From Sulfuricurvum sp. (GTDB taxonomy: Bacteria > Campylobacterota > Campylobacteria > Campylobacterales > Sulfurimonadaceae), in contig NZ_JAQTYM010000002.1 of the NCBI RefSeq assembly GCF_028688295.1, positions 1 through 64,000 on the forward strand: a DNA stretch of 64,000 nt, in the 5' to 3' direction. This document shows, piece after piece, positions 7,875 to 19,081 of this stretch. Below the pieces are notes generated by a model, which saw nothing but the letters and a program-made list of their open reading frames with translations, searched no databases and was not told where the DNA came from. Position 1 is the stretch's first letter; the number at the start of each line of letters is the position of its first letter. A program made the translations under genes and the position numbers.

Positions 7875-9146
7875 TTACGCGTCAAGCGCCGCTTTCAAAT
7901 CAGCAATCAAATCATCACCATCTTCCAATCCGACACTTAAACGGATCAAACCTGCACTCACGCCCGCTTTTTTCAATTCCTCTGGGCTAAGTTGTTGATG
8001 CGTTGTCGAAGCGGAGTGGTTTATGATCGATTTACTATCTCCGATATTAGCCACGATTGAGAATATCTCAACATTATCCAATACTTTTTTTGCCGTTTCA
8101 AAATCTTCTACCTCGAAACTGAGCAATCCGCTCGCACCCTTAGTGAGATATTTTTGTGCATTGGAATAGCTTTTATCATTCTCTAGCAATGGATAGTTTA
8201 CTTTTTTAACACGAGGATGATTTTCTAGCCACTGTGCAATTTGCAATGCACTTTGAGAGTGTTGTTTCATCCGCAGTGATAACGTTTCAACCCCTTGAAT
8301 AAACAACCACGCGTTAAATGGACTTAATACCGCTCCCGTATCACGCATAAGAATCATTCGAGTTCTAAAGGTAAATAAAATACCACTGACGACCGAATCG
8401 GCAAACACCAATCCGTGATAACTCACTTCAGGGGTATTAAAATCGGGATAACGGAGGTTTCCTTTGATTTTCTCGGCTAAATTTTTTCGCTCAACGATTA
8501 ATCCGCCGATTGCAAGCCCTTGACCCGTAGTATATTTACTCGCACTGTGAACGACAACATCCACCCCTAGCAACAACGGCTGACATAACATAGGGGTAGC
8601 AACCGTATTATCAACAATCGTGAGTATATTGTGTTTATTTGCAATAGCGATCAGTGCATCAAAATTAGGAACATCGATACTCGGGTTGGTGATACTCTCA
8701 AAAAATAGACATCGGGTATGCTCATCCACTAAAGCTTCAATAGCATCAGGTGAGTGAATATCAAAAAACCTTGCTTCAATTCCCAATCGTTTGAGTGTTT
8801 GAGAAAAAAGAGTCACCGTTCCGCCGTAGAGTTGATTGGCAACGATAATATTATCTCCCGCTTGCGCAACATTAAGGATGCTGTAAAATATAGCACTCAT
8901 CCCACTGCTTACCGCCAATGCACCGCTACCACCTTCTAGAACAGCAAATCGTTTTTCCAAAACAGCTGTTGTAGGATTACCTACTCGGGTATAGACATTA
9001 TCTGTCCCTTGCTGTAGATTAAAACTGCTTGCCGCAAAATCGGTACTCCCAAAATCAAAAGCGGTACTCATATACATTGGTACTGCCATCGTCCGTTGGG
9101 TATCTTTATCGTATCCTGCGTGTAGTGCTTCAGTTTGAAGTTGCAT
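7875..9146 (-). CDS. metY: O-acetylhomoserine sulfhydrylase (PLP enzyme)
   Basis: 423 aa from the ATG at 9146. This start is chosen because AAAGGATGAAC lies just upstream and the protein then opens LQTEALHAGYD, the usual family N-terminus; the track start is 19 codons longer without a ribosome site. Cys/Met-metabolism PLP fold: YTRVGNPTT, SSGMSAIF, and the PLP lysine in HSASKYTTGQG (~residue 202). It replaces the acetyl group of O-acetylhomoserine with sulfide to give homocysteine. Pairing with metX supports this role over cystathionine chemistry. Confidence 0.93.
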   Translation of the reverse strand: MQLQTEALHAGYDKDTQRTMAVPMYMSTAFDFGSTDFAASSFNLQQGTDNVYTRVGNPTTAVLEKRFAVLEGGSGALAVSSGMSAIFYSILNVAQAGDNIIVANQLYGGTVTLFSQTLKRLGIEARFFDIHSPDAIEALVDEHTRCLFFESITNPSIDVPNFDALIAIANKHNILTIVDNTVATPMLCQPLLLGVDVVVHSASKYTTGQGLAIGGLIVERKNLAEKIKGNLRYPDFNTPEVSYHGLVFADSVVSGILFTFRTRMILMRDTGAVLSPFNAWLFIQGVETLSLRMKQHSQSALQIAQWLENHPRVKKVNYPLLENDKSYSNAQKYLTKGASGLLSFEVEDFETAKKVLDNVEIFSIVANIGDSKSIINHSASTTHQQLSPEELKKAGVSAGLIRLSVGLEDGDDLIADLKAALDA

Positions 9147-9210
9147 GTTCATCCTTTGTAATTGTTTGGTGCAATTGTATCGCCATCCCACAGTATTTCC
9201 CAAGTTTCCT

Positions 9211-9230
9211 TAATGGAATAATGTCCATTA
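9211..9230. promoter_or_regulatory. Inverted repeat between guaB and metY
   Basis: TAATGGA (9211-9217) and TCCATTA (9224-9230) form a perfect 7-bp repeat across 6 bases, upstream of a possible metY promoter (TTGGGA-N18-TACAAT on the minus strand). It may be a metYX operator or a weak guaB terminator. Confidence 0.35.
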
Positions 9231-9246
9231 GTTTAATAAGGATTAT

Positions 9247-12033
<2,787 letters not shown>

Positions 12034-12037
<4 letters not shown>

Positions 12038-12159
12038 ACACTTTCCTTTCTACGTTTTGCATTTTTCACCATCATAATCCCCAAAGCTATTACGATGAAA
12101 ATAACCCCGACCGTTTCGGCGACGAAGCTCAGAGGGACGGGTTGTGTGACATCGATCAT
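12034..12159 (-). CDS. Unlisted 41-aa single-pass membrane protein
   Basis: Absent from the ORF track (too short). I read an ATG at 12159 whose A is the last base of the ileS TAA stop (TAATG) and a TGA that overlaps the gatA ATG (ATGA), so the frame exactly fills the ileS-gatA gap. The peptide starts [12 protein letters not shown], continues with one hydrophobic helix ([15 protein letters not shown], ~18-31) and ends in a basic tail ([10 protein letters not shown]), predicting an N-out/C-in single-pass inner-membrane protein. AGGGACGGG-like purines are absent before its ATG, so it probably depends on re-initiation from ileS. Function unknown; it may mainly couple translation of ileS and gatA, but the clear helix plus positive tail suggests a real product. 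Confidence 0.72.
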
Positions 12160-14909
12160 TAAGCGACTACCTGCGCACAACGAGGGCAAAGTGTCTCTTC
12201 GTCTTCACTGTGGTATTTCCAACAACGCGGACATTTGGCTTTGGAAGCGAGGGCAATATTAAATTTCCATCCATCAAGTTCGAATGTTCCTAAAATATCT
12301 TTGAGTTCACATGCGCACCATTTGGAAATGACGAGATACTCTTCGATATCTTTTTTGTCGAACGTATGTGGCATATTTGTTGAAATAACAAGTTCGAGCG
12401 TATTTTTGATCACTTTCTCTTTTTTCAATCCATCAACAATTTCGTTAAATGCTAAACGAATCGCTTTAGCACGTTCTTCAGCCCAAAGACTCTCTACTGG
12501 TGCGATCGAAGCATAGGTTACATCGAAAATATCGTTAGCCTCTCCCTTTAAAATAGAGGGGGCATTCTCGAAAATCTCATCGGCGGTATAGGTTAAAATC
12601 GGAGCGATCAATCCAAGCATCGATTTAGCGATGATTGCCATTGCGCTTTGCGTCGAACGACGTTCTGCAGAATTAGCGCCGTCACAGTACATACGGTCTT
12701 TGGTAATATCGATATAAACTCCGCTGAGTTCATTAACGATGAAATAGTTCAGTCCGCTCATCCCGTGAACGAAATTGTACTCTCCGAACAAACGATGGGT
12801 TTCATCAAACACCTCTTTGGCTTTGGCGACAATCCATTTATCGATCTCACCCATTTCACTGTAGGGAACGATAGCGTCCAATCCATCGAGATTAGCGAGC
12901 ATAATACGGAAGGTATTACGCAATTTTCGGTATTGATCCGCTGTTTGTTTGAGAATATTGCCGGAGATTTTCAGATCCCCTTGATAGTCGCTCATCGCTA
13001 CCCACAGACGCAAGATTTCACTTCCGTACTCTTTGAGAACTGTTTCAGGAGCGACGACGTTCCCCTTGGATTTAGACATTTTCTCACCCTTCTCATCAAC
13101 GGTGAAACCGTGAGTCAAAAGAGCTTTGTACGGAGCGATATGTTCCACTGCCGTACTTAAAAAGAGTGAACTTTGGAACCATCCACGATGCTGATCACTT
13201 CCTTCGATGTACAAATCGGCAGGATACTCTCCCGCATCGTAGTTACGTGATTTAAGAACCGCATTCCACGTCGAACCGCTATCGAACCATACGTCGAGAA
13301 TATCGGAAACTTTTTCGAGTTCGTCCGCTTTATACGGGCATCCCGGATAAAGGAGTTCTTCGATGCTCATTGAGTACCACGCATCGGTGCTGTGCATCTC
13401 GAAAATCATCGCGATAAAGTTGAGGACTTTCTCATCGAGGATGACTTCGCCCGTTGCCTTAACGCGGAAAAATGCGATTGGAACTCCCCAGTCGCGCTGA
13501 CGTGAGATACACCAGTCAGGGCGGTTTTCAACCATAGAACCCAAACGGTTACGTCCACTCTCAGGATAAAACGCCGTTTTGGCTACTTCAGCCTGTGCAA
13601 TTTCACGAAGCGTTTTTGTCTCACCCTCAGGGATTCCATCGACGCTGATAAACCACTGCTTCGTCGCACGGTAAATAAGCGGTGTATGACTTCTCCAGCA
13701 GTGTGGGTAGGAGTGGCGAAACTTCGATACTTTAAGTGCTTTATCCCCTAACAATTCGATGATCGGTTCATTGCATTTAAAGATATGTTTACCGACGAAC
13801 TCTTCAGGATTCGGAAGAAGTTTTTCACGGACGACGGTGTTATCATAACATCCCGTCTCATCAACCGGCATCACCACTTCGAGGTTATAGCGAAGTCCGA
13901 TACGGTAGTCATCTTCCCCGTGTCCCGGAGCGGTATGAACACATCCCGAACCGTTCTCCATCAAAACGTGCTCACCCAACACCAAGTGTGAACCGCGACC
14001 GTTTAAAGGATTGATTGCATAAAGATTTTCGAACTTTTTCGCTTCGATCTTTTGAACGACCGTCCCGCTGAAAACACCCTCTTCGATCATCGATTCATAC
14101 CGTTTTTCAGCAACGATGTAACCATCGGATGTTCGAACATAAACCTCATCAGGGTTGAGAGAGATCCCCGTATTGGCAGGCAATGTCCACGGTGTCGTTG
14201 TCCAAATCACGATGGCGGCGTTCCCCTCGATCCCTGCACGTACTTTTGCCTCATCACTGAGTTCAAACGCGACATAGATCGAGTAGTCCTCTTTGTCTTC
14301 GTATTCGACTTCGGCTTCGGCAAGCGCAGTGCGCTCCGCCCAACTCCAATAGACCGGTTTTGAACGCTCAATCAATAACCCTTTTTTCGCCACGGCGCAA
14401 AGGGTACGATAGATATTCGCTTCAAATTTGGAATCCATTGTCAAATACGGATTATCCCAATCAGCGATAACACCCAGTTTTTTAAATTCTTCGCGTTGGA
14501 TGTCGACAAACTCACTCGCATGATCACGACACATTTGGCGCACTTCTGCGGTACTAAGAAGCTCTTTCTTCTGTTTTCCGCCCAGTTTTTTCTCAACCTG
14601 TTGCTCGATAGGTAGCCCATGACAATCCCATCCCGGAGTGAAACGAACCGATTTACCGTTGAAATAGTGATATTTGACAATAATATCTTTAAGCACTTTA
14701 TTGAGGGCGTGACCGATATGGGTGTGACCATTGGCATACGGAGGTCCATCATGCAGCGTAAAGCTTTCGGCACCTTTACGATTGGCTTTCATACGGCCGT
14801 AAACGTCATTAGCAATCCACGCACTATAGCGTGTAGGCTCATTTTGAACCAAATTTCCGCGCATCGGAAACTCGGTCTGAGGTAGAAGGAGGGTCTCTTT
14901 ATAATCCAT
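12159..14909 (-). CDS. ileS: Isoleucyl-tRNA synthetase
   Basis: 916 aa class Ia synthetase charging tRNA(Ile), with an editing domain. Seen: the HIGH-type motif GHTHIGHAL (~60), the CP1 editing region with TTTPWTLPAN and HTAPGHGEDDY, WFDSGSTWNA, EGSDQHRGWFQSS, KMSKSKGN (~605), and a C-terminal zinc site CPRCWKYH...CPRCAQ in the last 30 residues. Length and motif order are normal. The stop codon overlaps the start of the 41-aa membrane protein. Confidence 0.97.
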   Translation of the reverse strand: MDYKETLLLPQTEFPMRGNLVQNEPTRYSAWIANDVYGRMKANRKGAESFTLHDGPPYANGHTHIGHALNKVLKDIIVKYHYFNGKSVRFTPGWDCHGLPIEQQVEKKLGGKQKKELLSTAEVRQMCRDHASEFVDIQREEFKKLGVIADWDNPYLTMDSKFEANIYRTLCAVAKKGLLIERSKPVYWSWAERTALAEAEVEYEDKEDYSIYVAFELSDEAKVRAGIEGNAAIVIWTTTPWTLPANTGISLNPDEVYVRTSDGYIVAEKRYESMIEEGVFSGTVVQKIEAKKFENLYAINPLNGRGSHLVLGEHVLMENGSGCVHTAPGHGEDDYRIGLRYNLEVVMPVDETGCYDNTVVREKLLPNPEEFVGKHIFKCNEPIIELLGDKALKVSKFRHSYPHCWRSHTPLIYRATKQWFISVDGIPEGETKTLREIAQAEVAKTAFYPESGRNRLGSMVENRPDWCISRQRDWGVPIAFFRVKATGEVILDEKVLNFIAMIFEMHSTDAWYSMSIEELLYPGCPYKADELEKVSDILDVWFDSGSTWNAVLKSRNYDAGEYPADLYIEGSDQHRGWFQSSLFLSTAVEHIAPYKALLTHGFTVDEKGEKMSKSKGNVVAPETVLKEYGSEILRLWVAMSDYQGDLKISGNILKQTADQYRKLRNTFRIMLANLDGLDAIVPYSEMGEIDKWIVAKAKEVFDETHRLFGEYNFVHGMSGLNYFIVNELSGVYIDITKDRMYCDGANSAERRSTQSAMAIIAKSMLGLIAPILTYTADEIFENAPSILKGEANDIFDVTYASIAPVESLWAEERAKAIRLAFNEIVDGLKKEKVIKNTLELVISTNMPHTFDKKDIEEYLVISKWCACELKDILGTFELDGWKFNIALASKAKCPRCWKYHSEDEETLCPRCAQVVA

Positions 14910-15007
14910 CTGTTACCTTATAGAAAAAGTGGTGCATTATATCTCTTAGGTGATTAAAATTTGCTGTCACTGTGCTATACTATCCCAATTTTATACTCAG
15001 GAAAACC

Positions 15008-16102
15008 ATGAAACGTGATGTTATTTTCGTAGGGAATCGGCTGATTTTAAATGAAGCGTATGAGCGTTATATCCTTCGAAGTATTAAAATTCATCTTGCT
15101 TCCATTGATTCAATCAATTATTTTGAAGAATCCGACAAAGGGTTATTTCTCCATCTTGAAGGGCTTTTGAAAAACGAATCTAAGCTCATCATCATCACTA
15201 CTAAAAACACTTTTACCATCGTCGGTAAACTACTCAGTACCGTCACCGCTGACAATCAAGTGTTAAAAGAGCAAATGCTTATCCCATCACGTGCCAGTAT
15301 CTTAGAAAACGGTAGCTATTTGCTGAGTCATAACAACTCTGAGATCAACGTTATTTTAGCAACAGAGGGAAAAATGCTTCCTCCGATTCTTATTGATGAT
15401 GAGTCACGATTTGCAACCATACACCTCTTTAACGAAGAACTTCTCAGCGCCCAAACCCTTCTTGAACCGCTAGCTCAAAATTTTGATGTCAAACTCGAAT
15501 TTAGTGAACTGGTGGAGGGGTGGCTGAAAATTCGTATCCATACTCGCCGACATGGTAATCTCTCACAATTTATCGCTTCAGCACGTGGTTTAATGCATCA
15601 TAAAGTGATTGCTGCAAGTAATATTGCGGCATTCATTATTGAACGGCTTACCCATCAGCATAAAAAACTCTCCTTTGCCGAAAGTTGTAGCGGAGGATCA
15701 TTAGCCCACTTCTTTACGTCTCAAAGTGGTGCTTCAACTATTTATGAGGGTTCTTTAATCACCTATTCCAATACCCTTAAAGCCAATTGGTTGGCCGTTG
15801 ATGATACGGCTCTCGAACACCACGGTGCCGTCAGTGCCGAAGTTGTTTTAGAGATGTCCGAAGGGGCTATGAATGTCAGTTTTGCTGATTTTGCCTTAGC
15901 GATTAGCGGTGTTGCAGGACCTACTGGTGGTAGTGAAGCAAAACCAGTTGGAACTGTCTATATCAGTGCACGTTCCAAAACCTCTGTTCATACAGAACGC
16001 TACTATTTCGAAGGTGATCGTAACTACATTCAAGAACAAAGCGTTCTAATGGCTGTAAAAATGCTCCTAAATATAGACCGAGAGCTATTTTTTACCGCTT
16101 AA
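15008..16102 (+). CDS. CinA-like protein with C-terminal NMN-deamidase (PncC) domain
   Basis: 364 aa from the ATG at 15008 (CAGGAAAACC upstream); the track start is 12 codons longer. Residues ~215-355 are a clear CinA C-terminal domain: SFAESCSGGSLAHFF, YEGSLITYSN, GAVSAE, and ISGVAGPTGGSEAKPVGTVYI. That domain hydrolyses nicotinamide mononucleotide to nicotinate mononucleotide, salvaging pyridine nucleotide. The first ~200 residues do not look like the usual MoaB-like CinA N-terminal domain; they begin KRDVIFVGNRLILNEAYERY and contain no obvious catalytic motif. So this is a divergent CinA architecture. It is transcribed divergently from ileS. Confidence 0.85.
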   Translation: MKRDVIFVGNRLILNEAYERYILRSIKIHLASIDSINYFEESDKGLFLHLEGLLKNESKLIIITTKNTFTIVGKLLSTVTADNQVLKEQMLIPSRASILENGSYLLSHNNSEINVILATEGKMLPPILIDDESRFATIHLFNEELLSAQTLLEPLAQNFDVKLEFSELVEGWLKIRIHTRRHGNLSQFIASARGLMHHKVIAASNIAAFIIERLTHQHKKLSFAESCSGGSLAHFFTSQSGASTIYEGSLITYSNTLKANWLAVDDTALEHHGAVSAEVVLEMSEGAMNVSFADFALAISGVAGPTGGSEAKPVGTVYISARSKTSVHTERYYFEGDRNYIQEQSVLMAVKMLLNIDRELFFTA

Positions 16103-16113
16103 ACAAAATTAGC

Positions 16114-16142
16114 TTGACAAAACAACATCTTTCCCCTATAAT
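16114..16142 (+). promoter_or_regulatory. Consensus sigma-70 promoter of the tRNA operon
   Basis: TTGACA (16114-16119), exactly 17 bases, TATAAT (16137-16142), with tRNA-Lys beginning 40 bases later. Both hexamers are perfect, as expected for a very strong stable-RNA promoter. Confidence 0.9.
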
Positions 16143-16181
16143 TTCGCCCTCACAATCGTCCTTCTTTCGATGGTTGAAGAG

Positions 16182-16257
16182 GTCCCGTTAGCTCAGCTGG
16201 TAGAGCATTTCACTTTTAATGAAGGGGTCGATGGTTCGAATCCATCACGGGACACCA
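16182..16257 (+). tRNA. tRNA-Lys(TTT)
   Basis: 76 bases including encoded CCA. Acceptor GTCCCGT pairs with ACGGGAC, the discriminator is A, and the anticodon loop CTTTTAA gives TTT. GGTTCGAATCC T-arm and GCTCAGCTGGTAGAGC D-arm are standard. First gene of a six-tRNA cluster. Confidence 0.96.
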
Positions 16258-16273
16258 TATTGTTGATTTCAGT

Positions 16274-16349
16274 GACCCTTTCGTCTAGTGGCCAAGGACA
16301 CTATCACTTCATGGTAGGAACAGAGGTTCAAATCCTTTAGGGGTCGCCA
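16274..16349 (+). tRNA. tRNA-Glu(TTC)
   Basis: 76 bases with encoded CCA. Acceptor GACCCTT pairs with AGGGGTC (one T-G pair), the discriminator is G, and the anticodon loop ACTTCAT gives TTC. T-arm AGAGG-TTCAAAT-CCTTT has one G-T pair. Slightly weaker stems than its neighbours but complete. It supplies the Glu-tRNA pool also used by GatCAB chemistry. Confidence 0.93.
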
Positions 16350-16403
16350 CTTGTTTCAAAATGTTATTTGATTTACAAATGAGATGATTTTTCATCTTAA
16401 TTT

Positions 16404-16479
16404 GGGAGTTTAGCTCAGTTGGTAGAGCGCTACCCTTACAAGGTAGATGTCACAAGTTCGAGTCTTGTAATTCCCACCA
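16404..16479 (+). tRNA. tRNA-Val(TAC), copy 1
   Basis: 76 bases with encoded CCA. Acceptor GGGAGTT pairs with AATTCCC, the discriminator is A, and the anticodon loop CTTACAA gives TAC. Identical to the copy at 16600. Confidence 0.96.
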
Positions 16480-16491
16480 TTATTTGGCGCT

Positions 16492-16568
16492 GCAGCGGTA
16501 GTTCAGTTGGTTAGAATACCTGCCTGTCACGCAGGGGGTCGCGGGTTCGAGTCCCGTCCGCTGCGCCA
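16492..16568 (+). tRNA. tRNA-Asp(GTC), copy 1
   Basis: 77 bases with encoded CCA. Acceptor GCAGCGG pairs with CCGCTGC, the discriminator is G, and the anticodon loop CTGTCAC gives GTC. Identical to the copy at 16688. Confidence 0.96.
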
Positions 16569-16599
16569 TATGTTATTTGATTTTCGTTTTAAAACTCTC

Positions 16600-16675
16600 G
16601 GGAGTTTAGCTCAGTTGGTAGAGCGCTACCCTTACAAGGTAGATGTCACAAGTTCGAGTCTTGTAATTCCCACCA
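16600..16675 (+). tRNA. tRNA-Val(TAC), copy 2
   Basis: 76 bases, same sequence as 16404-16479, part of the duplicated Val-Asp unit. Confidence 0.96.
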
Positions 16676-16687
16676 TTATTTGGCGCT

Positions 16688-16764
16688 GCAGCGGTAGTTC
16701 AGTTGGTTAGAATACCTGCCTGTCACGCAGGGGGTCGCGGGTTCGAGTCCCGTCCGCTGCGCCA
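16688..16764 (+). tRNA. tRNA-Asp(GTC), copy 2
   Basis: 77 bases, same sequence as 16492-16568, last gene of the cluster. No clear terminator hairpin follows; the next gene is convergent. Confidence 0.96.
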
Positions 16765-16826
16765 CTTTTACTTTCTTCATTGACTCATAATCACATTTCA
16801 TACTTTTAACTCAAATAATATTTATT

Positions 16827-17045
16827 TTAATGCGTCGCTATCGTTCCTCTTGGATATGATTTAATTTTTGTTTGTTCTTTTTTTTCCTTCAATACTTTTT
16901 GCTTTACCCCTTGTTGATTCTGATATTGAAGTGTCTTATCTTTTCCCAAGAATGGTAAGTGCTCTTGTTTTGATCCACTTACCGATTCATTTGCATGGAT
17001 CAACAAGGCAGCAACTAAAAAAATTAAACCAATCACTTTTTTCAT
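16827..17045 (-). CDS. Small secreted basic protein, unknown
   Basis: 72 aa. Signal peptide KKVIGLIFLVAALLIHA, then a short polar, Lys/Gln-rich mature region (~50 aa) without cysteine or known motif. Its ATG overlaps the stop of the glycine-zipper lipoprotein gene (ATGA), so it is translationally coupled to it. I do not recognise the family; the pairing suggests a periplasmic accessory to that lipoprotein. It ends convergent to the tRNA cluster. Confidence 0.6.
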   Translation of the reverse strand: MKKVIGLIFLVAALLIHANESVSGSKQEHLPFLGKDKTLQYQNQQGVKQKVLKEKKEQTKIKSYPRGTIATH

Positions 17046-17479
17046 CTTGCTAATTCCACATTGTAAATTTGACCGTTACGTTTAATAATTTTTACACGTT
17101 GTCCAACCGTGAAATCTGTCCCTTTTGAAACAACAATAACCTCTTGTTTTGTATCCAATGAAACAGAAAGCTCTTGTGCATTGGATTTACCGATTTCACT
17201 TCCGGCATACAAGCCAACCAATCCTCCAGCCAGCATTGTTAATACAGAACCTCTTCCACCGCCCATTGTAGAACCTATAACTGCCCCGCTAATGCCTCCA
17301 ATTGCTCCACCGCCACCAGAGTCTTTCAGGACAACAGCTTTAACATCAGTAATTAATCCAGATTCCGCTGTCAGTACATATTTTGAAGCATCTGCTTCCA
17401 AAACCGGAACACCTGATGTCGCACATCCACCCAATATCAACATTGCCCCAACAGAAATGATTGCTAAATAGTTTTTCAT
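17042..17479 (-). CDS. Glycine-zipper outer-membrane lipoprotein (SlyB/Pcp-like)
   Basis: 145 aa. Lipoprotein signal peptide with lipobox ILGGC; residues ~17-50 are a small polar domain; ~53-97 form a glycine-zipper two-helix segment (GGGGAIGGISGAVIGSTMGG, then LAGGLVGLYAGSEIG); ~100-145 form a small beta-rich tail (VGQRVKIIKRNGQIYNVEL). This matches the SlyB/Pal-like lipoprotein architecture that sits in the outer membrane and stabilises the envelope. It is transcribed divergently from lemA and coupled to the small secreted protein. Confidence 0.83.
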   Translation of the reverse strand: MKNYLAIISVGAMLILGGCATSGVPVLEADASKYVLTAESGLITDVKAVVLKDSGGGGAIGGISGAVIGSTMGGGRGSVLTMLAGGLVGLYAGSEIGKSNAQELSVSLDTKQEVIVVSKGTDFTVGQRVKIIKRNGQIYNVELAR

Positions 17480-17524
17480 AAGAACTCCTTTTAGACTATT
17501 TTATCACTCTTTTTACAAAATTAG

Positions 17525-17539
17525 ATACAATAATTGTAT
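17525..17539. promoter_or_regulatory. Palindromic, possibly bidirectional promoter element
   Basis: ATACAAT-A-ATTGTAT is a perfect 15-base palindrome in the 82-base gap between divergent genes. Each arm is a good -10 hexamer (TACAAT) reading outward on its own strand, 30 bases from the lemA start and 54 from the lipoprotein start. Confidence 0.55.
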
Positions 17540-17561
17540 TTAAAACCAAGAGGATCAATCA

Positions 17562-18119
17562 ATGCAAATCTTTCTCATAATTCTAGGAGTTGTAGCCCTC
17601 ATCGCTATCTTGATCTACAACTCCTTGATCGGTAAAAAAAATCAGGTTGAAAACATCTTTGCCGGTGTTGATGCCGTCCTCAAAAAACGCTACGACCTCA
17701 TCCCCAATCTAGTCGCTTCGGTTTCACAATACATGGAGCATGAAAAATCAACACTAGAAAAAGTGACCGAATACCGTGCACAGGCGATGAAACCGGGAAT
17801 CAGCAATGATCAAAAAATCGCTCTCGATGCCAAACTCACCTCTGCTTTGGGTGCGATCAACATTGCAATGGAAGCCTATCCCGATCTAAAAGCCAACGAA
17901 AATGTTATGCACTTGCAACGCTCACTCAACGAAATCGAAGAGCAAATCTCCGCCGCACGCCGTGCCTACAACCAAGCGGTCACCGATCTTAATAATGCTA
18001 TCGAAATGTTCCCAACCAACATTGTGGCAGGATGGATGAATCTACAACGTAGAGCTGTATTTGAAATCACCGTTACTGAGCGACAAAACGTTGATGTAAA
18101 TGCCCTTTTTAATCGATGA
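17562..18119 (+). CDS. lemA: LemA family protein
   Basis: 185 aa. One N-terminal membrane helix (FLIILGVVALIAILIYNSLIG) followed by the conserved LemA start KKNQVENIFAGVDAVLKKRYDLIPNLV and a long helical bundle ending in AVFEITVTERQNVDV. LemA proteins are membrane-anchored helical proteins of unsettled role, often beside membrane or proteolysis genes. AAGAGGATC precedes the start. Its stop overlaps the DUF3137 start (ATGA), the usual partner. Confidence 0.92.
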   Translation: MQIFLIILGVVALIAILIYNSLIGKKNQVENIFAGVDAVLKKRYDLIPNLVASVSQYMEHEKSTLEKVTEYRAQAMKPGISNDQKIALDAKLTSALGAINIAMEAYPDLKANENVMHLQRSLNEIEEQISAARRAYNQAVTDLNNAIEMFPTNIVAGWMNLQRRAVFEITVTERQNVDVNALFNR

Positions 18120-19081
18120 AATCGACCTCTGAGCTTACCGATTTTTACTATAAAGAGCTATACCCCTCTATCAATGAGCTAGAAGAGACCCGAAAACAGA
18201 TCATTTCTCAACTCAAATTCTACGGTGGGATGGGCATTGTTGCTTTTGCACTTGCAGTACTCTGGATGGGGAAAAATTTCGGACTGCTTCACCCTCTGAT
18301 GATCGGCATTGTCATCGGGTTTATAGCCATCGCATCAATCACCTACCGATTTATGACCAACGGATACGCCAAAGATTTTAAAGCCAAAATCATTACCCCC
18401 CTGATCCATGCCATCGATCCCCATCTCCTCTACAATCCTGACTTTATGATTTCACAGCATCTTTTTGAGAGAAGCGATCTTTTTAAACACTCCATTGACC
18501 GCTATAGCGGAAACGATTATGTCAAAGGTTCCATTGACGGTGTTCCTTTGGAATTTTCCGATGTCCATGCCGAATATCAGACTAAAAATTCAAAAGGCAA
18601 TAGTGAATGGCATACCCTCTTCCGAGGACTTTTTCTCGTCGCTGAGTTTAACAAACACTTCAAAGCAAAAACGGTGATCCTCCCTGATCTTGCTGAAAAA
18701 ACATTTGGCAATCTCATTGGAGGATGGCTTCAGTCCATGAATATGTCGCGTGGTAAAGTAATACAGCTGGATGATCCGTTATTTGAGAAACATTTTGTCG
18801 TCTATGGAAATGACCCGATAGAAGCTCGCTATATCCTCTCCCACTCTATGATGAAGCGTATCGTGGATTTTCAGAAAAAAATCTCTCATCCTCTTTTCAT
18901 CTCATTCGTCCATAACCATATCCACGTCGGAATCGGTACGGGAAAAGATTTGTTTGAACCGGCTGTCTTTACCTCATTACTCGATTATAAACAGGCGATG
19001 GAATACGTCAATACATTGCAAAATACAATAGGGTTGGTGGAAGAGTTAAAACTAAATGAGAAGTTGTGGAGTAAAGTGTAA
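18116..19081 (+). CDS. DUF3137 membrane protein
   Basis: 321 aa. Two membrane helices near residues 40-80 (GGMGIVAFALAVLWMG and PLMIGIVIGFIAIASITY), then a soluble domain with the family's DVHAEYQTKNSKGNSEWHTLFRGLF and GNDPIEARYILSHSMMKRI stretches. This DUF3137 type is regularly found after lemA; the pair is thought to work together at the membrane but no activity is assigned. It runs tail-to-tail into yigZ with no gap. Confidence 0.85.
   Translation: MKSTSELTDFYYKELYPSINELEETRKQIISQLKFYGGMGIVAFALAVLWMGKNFGLLHPLMIGIVIGFIAIASITYRFMTNGYAKDFKAKIITPLIHAIDPHLLYNPDFMISQHLFERSDLFKHSIDRYSGNDYVKGSIDGVPLEFSDVHAEYQTKNSKGNSEWHTLFRGLFLVAEFNKHFKAKTVILPDLAEKTFGNLIGGWLQSMNMSRGKVIQLDDPLFEKHFVVYGNDPIEARYILSHSMMKRIVDFQKKISHPLFISFVHNHIHVGIGTGKDLFEPAVFTSLLDYKQAMEYVNTLQNTIGLVEELKLNEKLWSKV

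Larger units (their letters stand above)
16404..16764 (+). repeat. Tandem duplication of a tRNA-Val/tRNA-Asp unit
   Basis: The 165-base stretch 16404-16568 (Val, 12-base spacer TTATTTGGCGCT, Asp) recurs at 16600-16764 with no difference that I can see, offset 196 bases. The flanks upstream of each copy differ except for a shared ATGTTATTTGATTT, so the duplication may once have been longer. Confidence 0.9.

Noticed and set aside
12648-13160. 170-aa plus-strand ORF
   Set aside because: Lies wholly antisense to ileS, whose motifs are intact; a shadow frame.
16507-16710. 67-aa plus-strand ORF over the tRNA cluster
   Set aside because: It is translated straight through tRNA-Asp and tRNA-Val sequence; the tRNA structures explain the bases.
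16404-16764. Regular repeats as a CRISPR-like array
   Set aside because: The repeats are tRNA genes with full cloverleaf pairing; only two copies.
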